From positions 62,001 through 126,000 of the forward strand of contig NZ_FZOA01000004.1 in assembly GCF_900187985.1 (NCBI RefSeq): a DNA stretch of 64,000 nt. The letters are read 5' to 3'. The notes beneath the pieces were generated by a model, which was not told where the DNA came from, made no database searches, and saw only the letters and a program-made list of their open reading frames with translations. The translations under genes were made by a program, and so were the position numbers. This document shows, one piece after another, positions 9,996 through 17,820 of this stretch (its first letter is position 1; each line of letters begins with the position of its first letter). Origin of the DNA: Methylobacillus rhizosphaerae. Its GTDB lineage: Bacteria; Pseudomonadota; Gammaproteobacteria; Burkholderiales; Methylophilaceae.

Positions 9996-11263
9996 CAGCA
10001 AGGCAAGTGCTAGTCGTGGATGACGAAATTGGCATTCGCGAATTATTGAGAGACATTTTGCAGGATGAAGGCTACCAAGTACGCCTCGCGGAAAATGCTG
10101 CGGAAGCACGTACATGGCGCCAGCAGGCACGCCCTGACCTGGTATTGCTGGACATCTGGATGCCGGATTGCGATGGGATCAGCCTGCTCAAGGAATGGGG
10201 CAATGGCGGCCTGCTGACCATGCCGGTGGTCATGATGTCAGGCCATGGCACGATTGATACGGCTGTGGAAGCTACCCGGATTGGAGCTTTTGATTTCCTG
10301 GAAAAACCTATTGCGCTGCAGAAGCTGCTCAAGACTGTCAATGCTGCGCTCAAGCATGGAGAACAACTGCCTCGCTCGGACATGTGCCTGGTCAATCTGG
10401 GTAAAAGTGCAGTCATCAGTGAGCTACGCCAGCGGCTGGAACAAGTTGCCAGCCTCACATCCGCATTATTACTGATCGGCGCCAAGGGCAGCGGACTGGA
10501 ATTGTGTGCACGTTTCCTGCATCAATCCGACACTCCCTGGCTGGTACTGAGTGAGAGTGAGCGTCTGGCCTCAGCTCCATTAGAGTTGCTGGAACAAACA
10601 GCTGGCGGGCTGATTTTTATTCCCGAAGTTGCTGATCTCAGCAAGACAGAACAAAAAGGGTTAATGCTTCTACTGACGAAAGCAGAGAAATATGAAGTAC
10701 GTATCGTCTGTGGCACTTCATGTGCGCTGCCGCAGATGGTAGGAGAGGGTGCATTTGACAACAATCTGCTGCAGACCCTGTCTATTACCACGATCAGTGT
10801 CCCTGCACTTGAAGATCATCGTGAGGATATTCCTGACCTGGCCAACTCCATGGTAACCCTGATGGTTGAATCCGGTGAAGCGGCCTATCGCGAGTTTGAT
10901 ATTGCCGCCCTGAATGCCTTACGCAACGCAGACTGGCCTGGCAATCTTGCACAACTGGACAGTGTCATCCGTAATCTGGTGCAAACCTCGCTAGGCGAGA
11001 AAATCACGCTGATTGATGTCAATCGTGTCATAGGGCAGTTTGCTCAGATGCATCAGGAACAAGGTGGCAATAGCTCGTCTTCCGCAACAGCCATTGATCT
11101 GGAACAACCATTGAGAGAAGCACGTGATGATTTTGAACGCCTGTATTTTGAATATCATATTACCAAGGCAGGCGGCAATATGAGTAAAGTAGCAGAGAAT
11201 GTGCAACTGGAACGCACCCATCTGTATCGCAAACTCAAACAGCTGGGCGTAAAACCCAAATAA
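9992..11263 (+). CDS. ntrX: NtrX-type response regulator with degenerate AAA+ domain
   Basis: Partner regulator of NtrY. The receiver domain is intact with Asp54 in LLDIWMPDCDG. The C-terminal Fis-type helix-turn-helix reads GGNMSKVAENVQLERTHLYRKLKQLG. The central AAA+ domain is unusual: Walker A reads GAKGSGLE with no Lys, Walker B reads LIFIPEV instead of LFLDE, and the sigma-54-contacting GAFTGA loop is missing. At 423 residues it is shorter than typical NtrX. It overlaps ntrY by 4 bp. It probably binds DNA on phosphorylation without activating sigma-54 by ATP hydrolysis; that is inference. Confidence 0.88.
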   Translation: MTARQVLVVDDEIGIRELLRDILQDEGYQVRLAENAAEARTWRQQARPDLVLLDIWMPDCDGISLLKEWGNGGLLTMPVVMMSGHGTIDTAVEATRIGAFDFLEKPIALQKLLKTVNAALKHGEQLPRSDMCLVNLGKSAVISELRQRLEQVASLTSALLLIGAKGSGLELCARFLHQSDTPWLVLSESERLASAPLELLEQTAGGLIFIPEVADLSKTEQKGLMLLLTKAEKYEVRIVCGTSCALPQMVGEGAFDNNLLQTLSITTISVPALEDHREDIPDLANSMVTLMVESGEAAYREFDIAALNALRNADWPGNLAQLDSVIRNLVQTSLGEKITLIDVNRVIGQFAQMHQEQGGNSSSSATAIDLEQPLREARDDFERLYFEYHITKAGGNMSKVAENVQLERTHLYRKLKQLGVKPK

Positions 11264-11271
11264 TTCCCCGC

Positions 11272-11298
11272 ATCTGCCAGCCAGCTGGACTGGCAGAT
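11272..11298. terminator. Hairpin between ntrX and the dioxygenase gene
   Basis: A 9-bp perfect stem, ATCTGCCAG and its complement, with a 9-base loop, eight bases after the ntrX stop and between convergent genes. There is no clear T-tract. Terminator function is inferred from position. Confidence 0.55.
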
Positions 11299-11306
11299 AC
11301 AACATC

Positions 11307-12053
11307 TCAAATTTTCTTGGTAAACGTCACTACCAGTACATCACGATAGGCGACCTGGCTAGTATCAATCTGCTCTACAGGCGTGACTCCATGCATGCAT
11401 CGCCTGTCATCCACCAATGCCCAGTCCATGGGGTTAGTCAGGGTAAAACTATCCAGCATGACCCTATCCAGATTGTGCAAAGTCGTAGTGCCACTGGAGA
11501 TATTGACACGCTTGACCATCATCACCAGCACATAGTCCACCCCATCCCGGTGTATGCCTTCGGGTGCAGGCTGCCCCCGTTCCTGCTGATTGGCTTCAAT
11601 CCGGAATTGATGGACTTCGATATGCCAACGTGCTCCCGGACGCAAACTATTGAACAAATCACGGCATACTGACAGTACGCTCTGCATGGTGGACCCACGC
11701 ATCAGGCTGGCCGGAATCGGCTCATAAACCCGTGCCACTCCGCCATTCAATGAGTTGTACTCCCGGCTTTGGTAGTGCGGTTGCGGAGGTTCCAGTGTCA
11801 CTGGCCCGTCGGGGCCTGCACTCAGGGTGGCAAAACGGCGGCGGCGATATCGTCCCCCATCTGCCATATACTCATCCAGCGGCATTCCATCCCAACTGGC
11901 ATCAAAACTTTCCCAGTCGGCGAGAGCATCAGGGTCCCGCTGCTGCAGCAAGGCCTTCACCTGCTGCCCGGAAACAAAACTGAATCCTTCACTGGCGATG
12001 TTCTCGCTCAGACTTACCGTATCATCTAGCTGCATCAAATGCTTTTCATTCAA
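11307..12053 (-). CDS. 2-oxoglutarate/Fe(II) dioxygenase, PF10014-like
   Basis: A 248-residue cytoplasmic protein resembling the 2OG-Fe_Oxy_2 family (PF10014), which includes an amino-acid hydroxylase acting on free L-isoleucine. The iron triad is visible as His168 and Asp170 in GIHRDGVDYV and His221 in CMHGVTPV; Arg237 in AYRDVLVV is the likely 2-oxoglutarate contact. It stands alone, divergent from the arsR-aas-lplT operon and convergent to ntrX. The substrate cannot be read from sequence. Confidence 0.8.
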   Translation of the reverse strand: MNEKHLMQLDDTVSLSENIASEGFSFVSGQQVKALLQQRDPDALADWESFDASWDGMPLDEYMADGGRYRRRRFATLSAGPDGPVTLEPPQPHYQSREYNSLNGGVARVYEPIPASLMRGSTMQSVLSVCRDLFNSLRPGARWHIEVHQFRIEANQQERGQPAPEGIHRDGVDYVLVMMVKRVNISSGTTTLHNLDRVMLDSFTLTNPMDWALVDDRRCMHGVTPVEQIDTSQVAYRDVLVVTFTKKI

Positions 12054-12180
12054 TTAAAACTGCCTGTTTGATCTTTCCGCTGATGGCCATCCGGCCAGAA
12101 TATGGACAGACATCTGGAAACCTTCTGTCGTCCCATAACCAGCATATTAGCGAATCGTCAGCTATCTTTGAAAAAAATTG

Positions 12181-12215
12181 TTGACACAATAAACTAAATA
12201 ACTAATTATTTAGTT
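12181..12215 (+). promoter_or_regulatory. Promoter and palindromic operator of the arsR-aas-lplT operon
   Basis: TTGACA (12181-12186) is followed 16 bp later by TAATTA (12203-12208). A perfect 10-bp inverted repeat, AACTAAATAA-CTAA-TTATTTAGTT, covers 12192-12215, so it overlaps the -10 and ends at the base before the ATG at 12216. This is the expected place for an ArsR-family autorepressor, and the start site it predicts would give a leaderless transcript. Confidence 0.75.
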
Positions 12216-12521
12216 ATGAAATCATGTATTCAGATCCCACCCGAGTGGCAGAACATCTCCCATTTATTCGTTGCGCTTGGCGATGCTCACCGTCAGCGCA
12301 TTCTGCTTTCGTTCGAATCCGGTGAGCAATTGAATATCAGCCAGATCGTGGCAGGTTCCGAGCTGAGCCGCTCAGCCATCACACATCATCTCAAGGTACT
12401 GGAGCAGGGTGGGGCACTGAAAAGCGTCAAGGCAGGCAAGGAAGTACTGTTTTCCATTGATAAAACTTATATGCAGACAGCATTGGAAAGCGTACTGCAT
12501 TATATTCAGCAAGAGATCTGA
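12216..12521 (+). CDS. ArsR-family winged-helix regulator
   Basis: A 101-residue DNA-binding protein. The winged helix reads LNISQIVAGSELSRSAITHHLKVLEQGGAL followed by a beta-wing (VKAGKEVLFSI). The usual metal-binding Cys motif of ArsR/SmtB sensors (ELCVCDL) is absent, so it is probably not a metal sensor of that type. It heads the aas-lplT operon (15 bp before aas) and has a perfect palindrome in its own promoter. No Shine-Dalgarno sequence precedes the ATG. Repression of the phospholipid-recycling operon is the likely role, by inference. Confidence 0.85.
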   Translation: MKSCIQIPPEWQNISHLFVALGDAHRQRILLSFESGEQLNISQIVAGSELSRSAITHHLKVLEQGGALKSVKAGKEVLFSIDKTYMQTALESVLHYIQQEI

Positions 12522-12536
12522 CGAGGGAAGCATCCA

Positions 12537-14663
12537 ATGTTGTTGTCATTGACCAGAACCATCAGCCGACTGCTGTTCCGCATCCAGGTATCGGGACATG
12601 AACATATCCCATCCCCTGAGAAACTGCTCATTATCAGCAATCATGTGTCCTTCCTTGACGGTTTCCTGCTTGGTCTGTTCCTGCCCATCCGCACGACGTT
12701 TCTTGTCCATACTACGGTACTCGACAACTGGTTCTTCCGCTGGATACTCAAGCATGTACCTTACCTGGCGGTAGACACCAACAGCCCACTGGCAATGAAA
12801 CATGTGATCCGGCTGCTGGAGGCAGGTGAATCCGTCATGATTTTTCCGGAAGGGCGCATCACGCTCACAGGCAGCCTGATGAAAGCCTATGATGGCCCGG
12901 CATTTGTCGCAGCGAAAACTGGTGCCACTATCCTGCCTGTCTGCATCCGTGGTGCGGAAAAAAGCTGGTTCAGCCGCCTTGGGCATGATTTCCCGCGCCG
13001 ATTTTCCCCCAGAATATCCCTGACCATCCTGCCTCCCACCACAATTCCCATGCCAGATGCTCCCAGCGCCAAGCAAAGACGTAAACTGGCTGGAGAACAA
13101 TTACAGAGCATCATGCAACACATGATGTTTGCTTCAGAGCCAGCCAATACCTTGTATGGCTCGCTACTGGATGCCATTGGCACCTATGGCCGCCAATACA
13201 AACTGATAGAAGATATGCAGCAGGTCGAGGAAAACTATGGCGCACTGCTCAAGAAAAGCCTGGCACTAGGTCGTATTGCCGCAAAAGTAAGTACTGTAGA
13301 CGAAACCGTGGGGGTTTTGATGCCCAATGTCACCAACACGATCGCGCTGGTTTTTGGCATGAGCGCATTCGGCAGGGTGCCAGCCATGCTGAACTACACG
13401 GCAGGAGCCAGCGGTATCCAGAACGCCTGCATCGCGGCTAACATCAAGACCGTCATTACCTCACGCAGCTTCCTTGAAACTGCCAAACTGACAGAGCTGG
13501 TCGCCAGCCTGGCCGACATCAATATCGTATACCTGGAGGATATGCGCAGTGCATTCCGCCTGTGGGATAAGTTATGGCTGCTCTATACATTATGCTGCCC
13601 CAGGCATATTGCCCAGCCACAGCATCCTGACTCCACTGCCGTTGTGTTGTTTACCTCAGGTTCAGAAGGAAAACCCAAGGGCGTAGCACACAGCCACCGT
13701 GGCATTCTGGCCAATATTGCCCAAATCCGTGCCGTGATCGACTTTTCACATCAGGACAAATTCATGATGGCATTGCCTTTGTTCCATGCCTTCGGCTTTA
13801 CCTGTGGCGGCATCATGCCGCTGCTATGTGGCAGCAAAGTATTCATTTACCCTTCCCCCTTGCATTACCGCATCATCCCTGAGTTGATCTATGACCGAGG
13901 CTGCACTGCATTGTTTGGCACCAGCACTTTTCTCGGCAATTACGCCAAATTCGCTCATCCGTATGACTTCTACAAAATACGCTATGTCGTCGCCGGGGCA
14001 GAAAAACTCAACGCTGAAGTGCGCCAGCTATGGATGGATAAATTCGGCATCCGCATCCTGGAAGGCTATGGCGCGACAGAATGTGCGCCTGTACTGGCAG
14101 TTAACACGCCCATGGCATATCAGGCAGGCAGTGTTGGCAAGCTGTTGCCCGGCCTGGATCACAAGCTGCACCCAGTGCCTGGTATTGAGAATGGCGGACT
14201 TCTCAAAGTCAAAGGAGCCAATGTCATGCAGGGCTATTACCTCTATCAGGAGCCAGGCAAGCTACAGCCTCCAGAGGATGGCTGGTATGACACGGGGGAT
14301 ATTGTCAGCATTGATACACGCGGCTTCGTCACCATTCAGGGCCGGGCAAAACGCTTTGCCAAGATTGCCGGGGAAATGGTATCGCTGGAAACAGCAGAAC
14401 TGCTTGCCAATACTGCCTCCCCGTCACACCAGCATGCTGCAACAACGCAACATGACGCGCAACGTGGCGAGAACATTGTGCTTTACACCACGGATACAGC
14501 ACTTGAACGCGACTCCCTGATACAGGCCGCCCGCAAAACCGGCAATAGCGAACTGGCCATTGCCCGCAGGATTGTGAAAGTCAAGGCACTGCCCTTGCTG
14601 GGAACAGGCAAGACAGATTACGTCGCTCTCAAGCATATGGCGGACAACGGAACCTCTGCATGA
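12537..14663 (+). CDS. aas: Bifunctional 2-acylglycerophosphoethanolamine acyltransferase / acyl-ACP synthetase
   Basis: Aas re-acylates lysophosphatidylethanolamine at the inner membrane. The N-terminal PlsC-like domain carries NHVSFLD (His36, Asp41) and FPEGR (103-107). The C-terminal AMP-forming acyl-ACP synthetase shows LFTSGSEGKPKG near residue 371, EGYGATECAP and WYDTGD. The 708-residue length is usual for this fusion. It overlaps lplT by 4 bp, giving the classic recycling pair. GAGGGAAG provides the ribosome-binding site. Confidence 0.93.
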   Translation: MLLSLTRTISRLLFRIQVSGHEHIPSPEKLLIISNHVSFLDGFLLGLFLPIRTTFLVHTTVLDNWFFRWILKHVPYLAVDTNSPLAMKHVIRLLEAGESVMIFPEGRITLTGSLMKAYDGPAFVAAKTGATILPVCIRGAEKSWFSRLGHDFPRRFSPRISLTILPPTTIPMPDAPSAKQRRKLAGEQLQSIMQHMMFASEPANTLYGSLLDAIGTYGRQYKLIEDMQQVEENYGALLKKSLALGRIAAKVSTVDETVGVLMPNVTNTIALVFGMSAFGRVPAMLNYTAGASGIQNACIAANIKTVITSRSFLETAKLTELVASLADINIVYLEDMRSAFRLWDKLWLLYTLCCPRHIAQPQHPDSTAVVLFTSGSEGKPKGVAHSHRGILANIAQIRAVIDFSHQDKFMMALPLFHAFGFTCGGIMPLLCGSKVFIYPSPLHYRIIPELIYDRGCTALFGTSTFLGNYAKFAHPYDFYKIRYVVAGAEKLNAEVRQLWMDKFGIRILEGYGATECAPVLAVNTPMAYQAGSVGKLLPGLDHKLHPVPGIENGGLLKVKGANVMQGYYLYQEPGKLQPPEDGWYDTGDIVSIDTRGFVTIQGRAKRFAKIAGEMVSLETAELLANTASPSHQHAATTQHDAQRGENIVLYTTDTALERDSLIQAARKTGNSELAIARRIVKVKALPLLGTGKTDYVALKHMADNGTSA

Positions 14664-15847
14664 ACCCACAACACTCACTCCTCAGCCGCGGCATGCTGGC
14701 TGTCATGCTGGCGCAGTTCACTTCCGCACTGGCAGACAATGCCTTGCTGTTCACTGCCATCGCCCTCCTGAAAACAGGCAGCGCCCCGGAATGGCAAATT
14801 CCCCTGCTGCAGGAATTTTTCGTGATTGCCTACATCATACTGGCACCGTTTGCCGGCCCGTTTGCCGATACCCTGCCCAAGGGTAGGGTCATGCTGATCG
14901 CCAATGGTATGAAATTCCTCGGGGCATCTGCCATGCTGGCTGGTCTTGATCCGTTGCTGGCCTATGGCATGGTCGGCCTGGGCGCGGCAGCCTATTCCCC
15001 GGCCAAATATGGCATTCTCAGTGAGTTGGTATCCACAGACAAACTGGTCAAGGCCAACAGCCTGATGGAAGGCTCCACCATCGTGGCCATCCTGCTGGGT
15101 GCCGTGCTTGGAGGCCTGCTCGCGGACTATTGGCTAATGGGAGCCTTATATGCTGTCGCAACAGCTTATTTGCTGGCGGCCATATTCAATCTGCTCATCC
15201 CGCGCCTGCCTCCGTCACACCCACTCACCAGCTTTGTGCCATTGGCAATGTGCCGGGACTTTATTCAGGCAAGCCGCAGACTGATGCAGGATCCCGATGC
15301 GAGATTCTCCATCATCGGCACCAGCCTCTTCTGGGGTGCAGGCAGCACTCTGCGCTTCCTGCTGGTAGCATGGGTGCCTGTTGCGCTGCATATTGACGAT
15401 TTGAGCACACCCGCCAACCTCAGCGGTGCTGTCGCTATTGGCATCGCCCTCGGTGCATTTGCTGCAGCACGCTGGATCAACCTGCGCACAATCAACCGCG
15501 CATTACCGGCAGGCATACTAGTCGGTGCCGCCATCATCGCATTTGCTTATAGTAGCCACCTCTATATGGCCATTGCCTGGCTTTTGGTGATCGGTTTTCT
15601 CGGTGGATTTTATGCCGTGCCGCTGAATGCCCTGCTGCAGGAAAGAGGCCATGCGTCGATCGACTCAGGCCATGCCATTGCCATCCAGAATCTGTTCGAA
15701 AACATCAGCATGCTCTTGATGATGGCAATCTATATCCTGCTCAGCAAGCAACAGGTCCCAGTGATCCCCACCACCATTACCATAGGGGCATTGGTACTGG
15801 TTGCCATTGGCGGGCTCGCCTGGTGGCGCATCCGCCAGCAGGGATGA
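14660..15847 (+). CDS. lplT: Lysophospholipid transporter LplT
   Basis: A 395-residue major facilitator superfamily protein with about 12 transmembrane helices, from MLAVMLAQFTSALADNALLF onward. It flips lysophospholipids across the inner membrane to Aas, whose gene overlaps it by 4 bp. Family features are the N-terminal FTSALADNALLFTA segment and PAKYGILSELV. The operon ends with a 16-bp palindrome just after the stop. Confidence 0.93.
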   Translation: MNPQHSLLSRGMLAVMLAQFTSALADNALLFTAIALLKTGSAPEWQIPLLQEFFVIAYIILAPFAGPFADTLPKGRVMLIANGMKFLGASAMLAGLDPLLAYGMVGLGAAAYSPAKYGILSELVSTDKLVKANSLMEGSTIVAILLGAVLGGLLADYWLMGALYAVATAYLLAAIFNLLIPRLPPSHPLTSFVPLAMCRDFIQASRRLMQDPDARFSIIGTSLFWGAGSTLRFLLVAWVPVALHIDDLSTPANLSGAVAIGIALGAFAAARWINLRTINRALPAGILVGAAIIAFAYSSHLYMAIAWLLVIGFLGGFYAVPLNALLQERGHASIDSGHAIAIQNLFENISMLLMMAIYILLSKQQVPVIPTTITIGALVLVAIGGLAWWRIRQQG

Positions 15848-15863
15848 GTAGGAAATTTCCTAC
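15848..15863. repeat. Perfect 16-bp palindrome after lplT
   Basis: GTAGGAAATTTCCTAC overlaps the base after the lplT stop. It could form a short hairpin (6-bp stem, AATT loop) at the operon end or serve as a protein site. No T-tract follows, so terminator function is uncertain. Confidence 0.4.
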
Positions 15864-15946
15864 CCATCATTCAGCCAATCCCCGAATCTGCTGTTGCGCT
15901 AGAGTCTCTATATTAGATGGACACTATCAACTCAAGGAGCAAGGCC

Positions 15947-16081
15947 ATGAAGAAACTGACTGCATTCCTGATGCTGTGTGGACTGATCGCACTGGCTGGC
16001 TGCAACACCATGAAAGGTGCAGGGCAGGATATCCAGAAGGGCGGCGAGAAACTGGAAAATGCAGCTAATAAACATAGCTGA
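15947..16081 (+). CDS. Entericidin-like small lipoprotein
   Basis: A 44-residue lipoprotein with a signal peptide of 18 residues and the lipobox LAGC (Cys19). The mature part contains NTMKGAGQDIQKGGEKLENAANKHS, the typical EcnA/EcnB entericidin ending. In enterics these are a bacteriolytic toxin and its antidote; in most Proteobacteria a single stress-induced copy of unknown role is found, as here. CAAGGAGCAAGGCC precedes the ATG, and TATATT at 15909-15914 is a candidate -10. The gene is too short for usual ORF cut-offs. Confidence 0.85.
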   Translation: MKKLTAFLMLCGLIALAGCNTMKGAGQDIQKGGEKLENAANKHS

Positions 16082-16104
16082 CACCTCTGCATCTAATGAA
16101 AATC

Positions 16105-16133
16105 ATGAGTGGGTTTTAATGGCTAACACTCAT
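16105..16133 (+). terminator. Imperfect terminator hairpin after entericidin gene
   Basis: ATGAGTG and CACTCAT form a 7-bp stem with a 15-base loop, 24 bases after the lipoprotein stop. There is no T-tract. It could be a weak terminator or a spacer between this gene and the pqqA leader. Confidence 0.35.
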
Positions 16134-16140
16134 GTCAGCT

Positions 16141-16225
16141 TCCTTCGGTAAGCGTAAAGTCTGTCTCACGTTCTGCAGTTTGCAAAACGGTTGCTATCCC
16201 GACTCATATACTTACTACCGAAGGA
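16141..16225 (+). promoter_or_regulatory. pqqA leader with arms that pair over the ribosome-binding site
   Basis: TCCTTCGGTA (16141-16150) is the exact complement of TACCGAAGGA (16216-16225), and the second arm contains the pqqA Shine-Dalgarno AAGGA(G). The 65 bases between include a small hairpin GCAA-AACGG-TTGC. In RNA this would close a stem that hides the ribosome-binding site. A TATACT at 16207-16212 could instead be a -10 inside the element, in which case the arms would be DNA sites. The two readings cannot be separated from sequence alone. Confidence 0.5.
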
Positions 16226-16232
16226 GTTTATT

Positions 16233-16304
16233 ATGTGGACCAAGCCAGAAGTTACCGAAATGCGTTTCGGCTTTGAAGTTACTATGTACGTTTGCAATCG
16301 CTAA
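16233..16304 (+). CDS. pqqA: PQQ precursor peptide PqqA (orphan copy)
   Basis: A 23-residue peptide with all PqqA hallmarks: it begins MWTKPEV, carries the conserved Glu15 and Tyr19 that are fused to make pyrroloquinoline quinone, and ends in NR. The spacing E-V-T-M-Y is exactly that of the family. AAGGAG stands six bases before the ATG. No pqqB, C, D or E gene follows: a terminator and an opposing LysR gene come next, so the processing enzymes must be encoded elsewhere. PQQ is the cofactor of methanol dehydrogenase. The gene is too short for usual ORF cut-offs. Confidence 0.93.
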   Translation: MWTKPEVTEMRFGFEVTMYVCNR

Positions 16305-16327
16305 TTGATTGTTGCAGTACACACCGC

Positions 16328-16353
16328 AAAAGGGAGCGTCAACGCTCCCTTTT
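16328..16353. terminator. Terminator between pqqA and the LysR gene
   Basis: AAAAGGGAGCG and CGCTCCCTTTT form a perfect 11-bp stem with a TCAA loop. The T-rich arm follows on the plus strand and the mirrored A-run gives T's on the minus strand, so it can serve both convergent genes as a Rho-independent terminator. Confidence 0.85.
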
Positions 16354-16371
16354 GCTTTTGATATATCAGCA

Positions 16372-17247
16372 TCACTCCGTCTTGAACCACTCCTGCAGGA
16401 AATCAGCAAAACTGCGTACCATCAGGGATGCCTGCCTGTGTTGCGGATAAAGCGCATAGACCGCCCCGATATCCGGCGTATAGTCCTGCAATACCTGCAC
16501 CAGCTCGCCGCGCCGAATGGCCTGCTCTACGTAGAATCCAGGCAAGCCAACAATACCCAGCCCGGCGATTGCTGCCTCACACATCACCTCCCCGTGGTTT
16601 GAGCGCAACACCGGGTGTACCTGCAACTTCAGCAACTCACCGGCATCCTTGAACAACCATTCCGCAGCCTTTGATGCGAGACATCGATGCTGCCCAAGCT
16701 GCGCAGGGGATTGCGGGCTGCCATACCGTGCCAGATAATCCGGACTACAGCAGTAGACCAGTGAAGAATCGGTGAGCTTGCGGGCCACAAAACCTTCATC
16801 CGGCTGTTTGGTAATACGGATGACCATGTCATAGCCTTCGCCGATCACATCCACCATGCGATTATCGACATCCAGCATCACTTCCAATCTGGGATGCAGC
16901 TGCATGAATTGGTTCAGGGCTGGTGCCAGCACCAAGCTGGCAAAAGAAACCGGCGCAGATACCCGTAGCAAGCCTCTCAGCTCACCCGTGCTGCTGGATA
17001 TTTCCTGCTCAGCTTCATTGACCGCCTGCAAGATACTCAGGCAGCGCGCAAAAAATACCCGCCCCAGTTCTGTGGGTGACAGTTTACGCGTGGTCCGGTG
17101 CAGCAAGCGGGCGCCCAAACGCTCTTCCAGCTCCATGACACGCTTGCTGACCAGTTGTTTGCTGATACCCAATTGCACGGCAGCGGCTGTGAAATTCCCG
17201 CTCTTGACCACTGCGGCGTAAATCCGCATTTGTTCCAGTTGATTCAT
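16372..17247 (-). CDS. LysR-family transcriptional regulator
   Basis: A 291-residue LysR regulator with an N-terminal winged helix (NFTAAAVQLGISKQLVSKRVMELEERLGARLLHRTTRKLSPTE, residues 17-60) and a substrate-binding-like effector domain. It is divergent from a doxX gene and a DODA-type dioxygenase gene, which it probably controls. A perfect 19-bp palindrome sits two bases before its own start. The effector is unknown. Confidence 0.88.
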   Translation of the reverse strand: MNQLEQMRIYAAVVKSGNFTAAAVQLGISKQLVSKRVMELEERLGARLLHRTTRKLSPTELGRVFFARCLSILQAVNEAEQEISSSTGELRGLLRVSAPVSFASLVLAPALNQFMQLHPRLEVMLDVDNRMVDVIGEGYDMVIRITKQPDEGFVARKLTDSSLVYCCSPDYLARYGSPQSPAQLGQHRCLASKAAEWLFKDAGELLKLQVHPVLRSNHGEVMCEAAIAGLGIVGLPGFYVEQAIRRGELVQVLQDYTPDIGAVYALYPQHRQASLMVRSFADFLQEWFKTE

Positions 17248-17249
17248 AT

Positions 17250-17268
17250 TGTCAATTATATATTGACA
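17250..17268. promoter_or_regulatory. Palindromic LysR operator in the lysR/doxX divergent region
   Basis: TGTCAAT-TATAT-ATTGACA is a perfect inverted repeat with 7-bp arms in the 122-bp region between the divergent genes. A related half-site (ATCAATATATAA) lies about 25 bp further toward doxX. This is the normal layout of an autoregulatory LysR site with an activation half-site. Confidence 0.65.
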
Positions 17269-17369
17269 GTCATACCATTAGAAACCAGATTATCAATATA
17301 TAAATTACAAAATACAATGTATCCATGTTTCGACAACATGTCATTCTCAATCAAACAGGGAGCATATTC

Positions 17370-17756
17370 ATGAAGATCACCGACCTCACATTACTGACCG
17401 GCCGCGCCTTACTGGCTGCCATCTTTCTGATCAGCGGCTTTGGCAAGCTAGCTGATCCGACAGGCACCATTGCCTATATCACCAGTGTGGGCGCGCCATT
17501 CCCTGAGCTTGGATACGCCATTGCGCTACTGGTAGAGATTCCCCTGGCTGCTGCGCTGTTACTTGGCTATCGCACCCAGATAACGGCCACCTTGATTGCC
17601 CTGTTCACGCTGGCAACCGCTTTTATGTTCCACTTTGATTTCAGTAACCAGCTACAAACCATCATGTTCCTGAAAAACCTGGCCATTACTGGCGGCCTAT
17701 TACAAGTTGCAGTATTCGGCGCTGGAAGATTGAGTATTGATACCTGCCGCCGTTAA
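17370..17756 (+). CDS. DoxX family membrane protein
   Basis: A 128-residue inner-membrane protein with four predicted helices, matching DoxX in GRALLAAIFLISGFGKLADP and in the later MFLKNLAITGGLL. The ATG at 17370 follows CAGGGAGCATATTC. It is followed by an extradiol dioxygenase-like gene and is divergent from the LysR gene. DoxX proteins are linked to redox and thiol stress in some bacteria, but the function here is unknown. Confidence 0.85.
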   Translation: MKITDLTLLTGRALLAAIFLISGFGKLADPTGTIAYITSVGAPFPELGYAIALLVEIPLAAALLLGYRTQITATLIALFTLATAFMFHFDFSNQLQTIMFLKNLAITGGLLQVAVFGAGRLSIDTCRR

Positions 17757-17820
17757 CTGTTTCCGCACACACCGCAGCTCCCGGTTTTATTCTGGTAGCT
17801 GCATTATCCGGAGCGATCAC

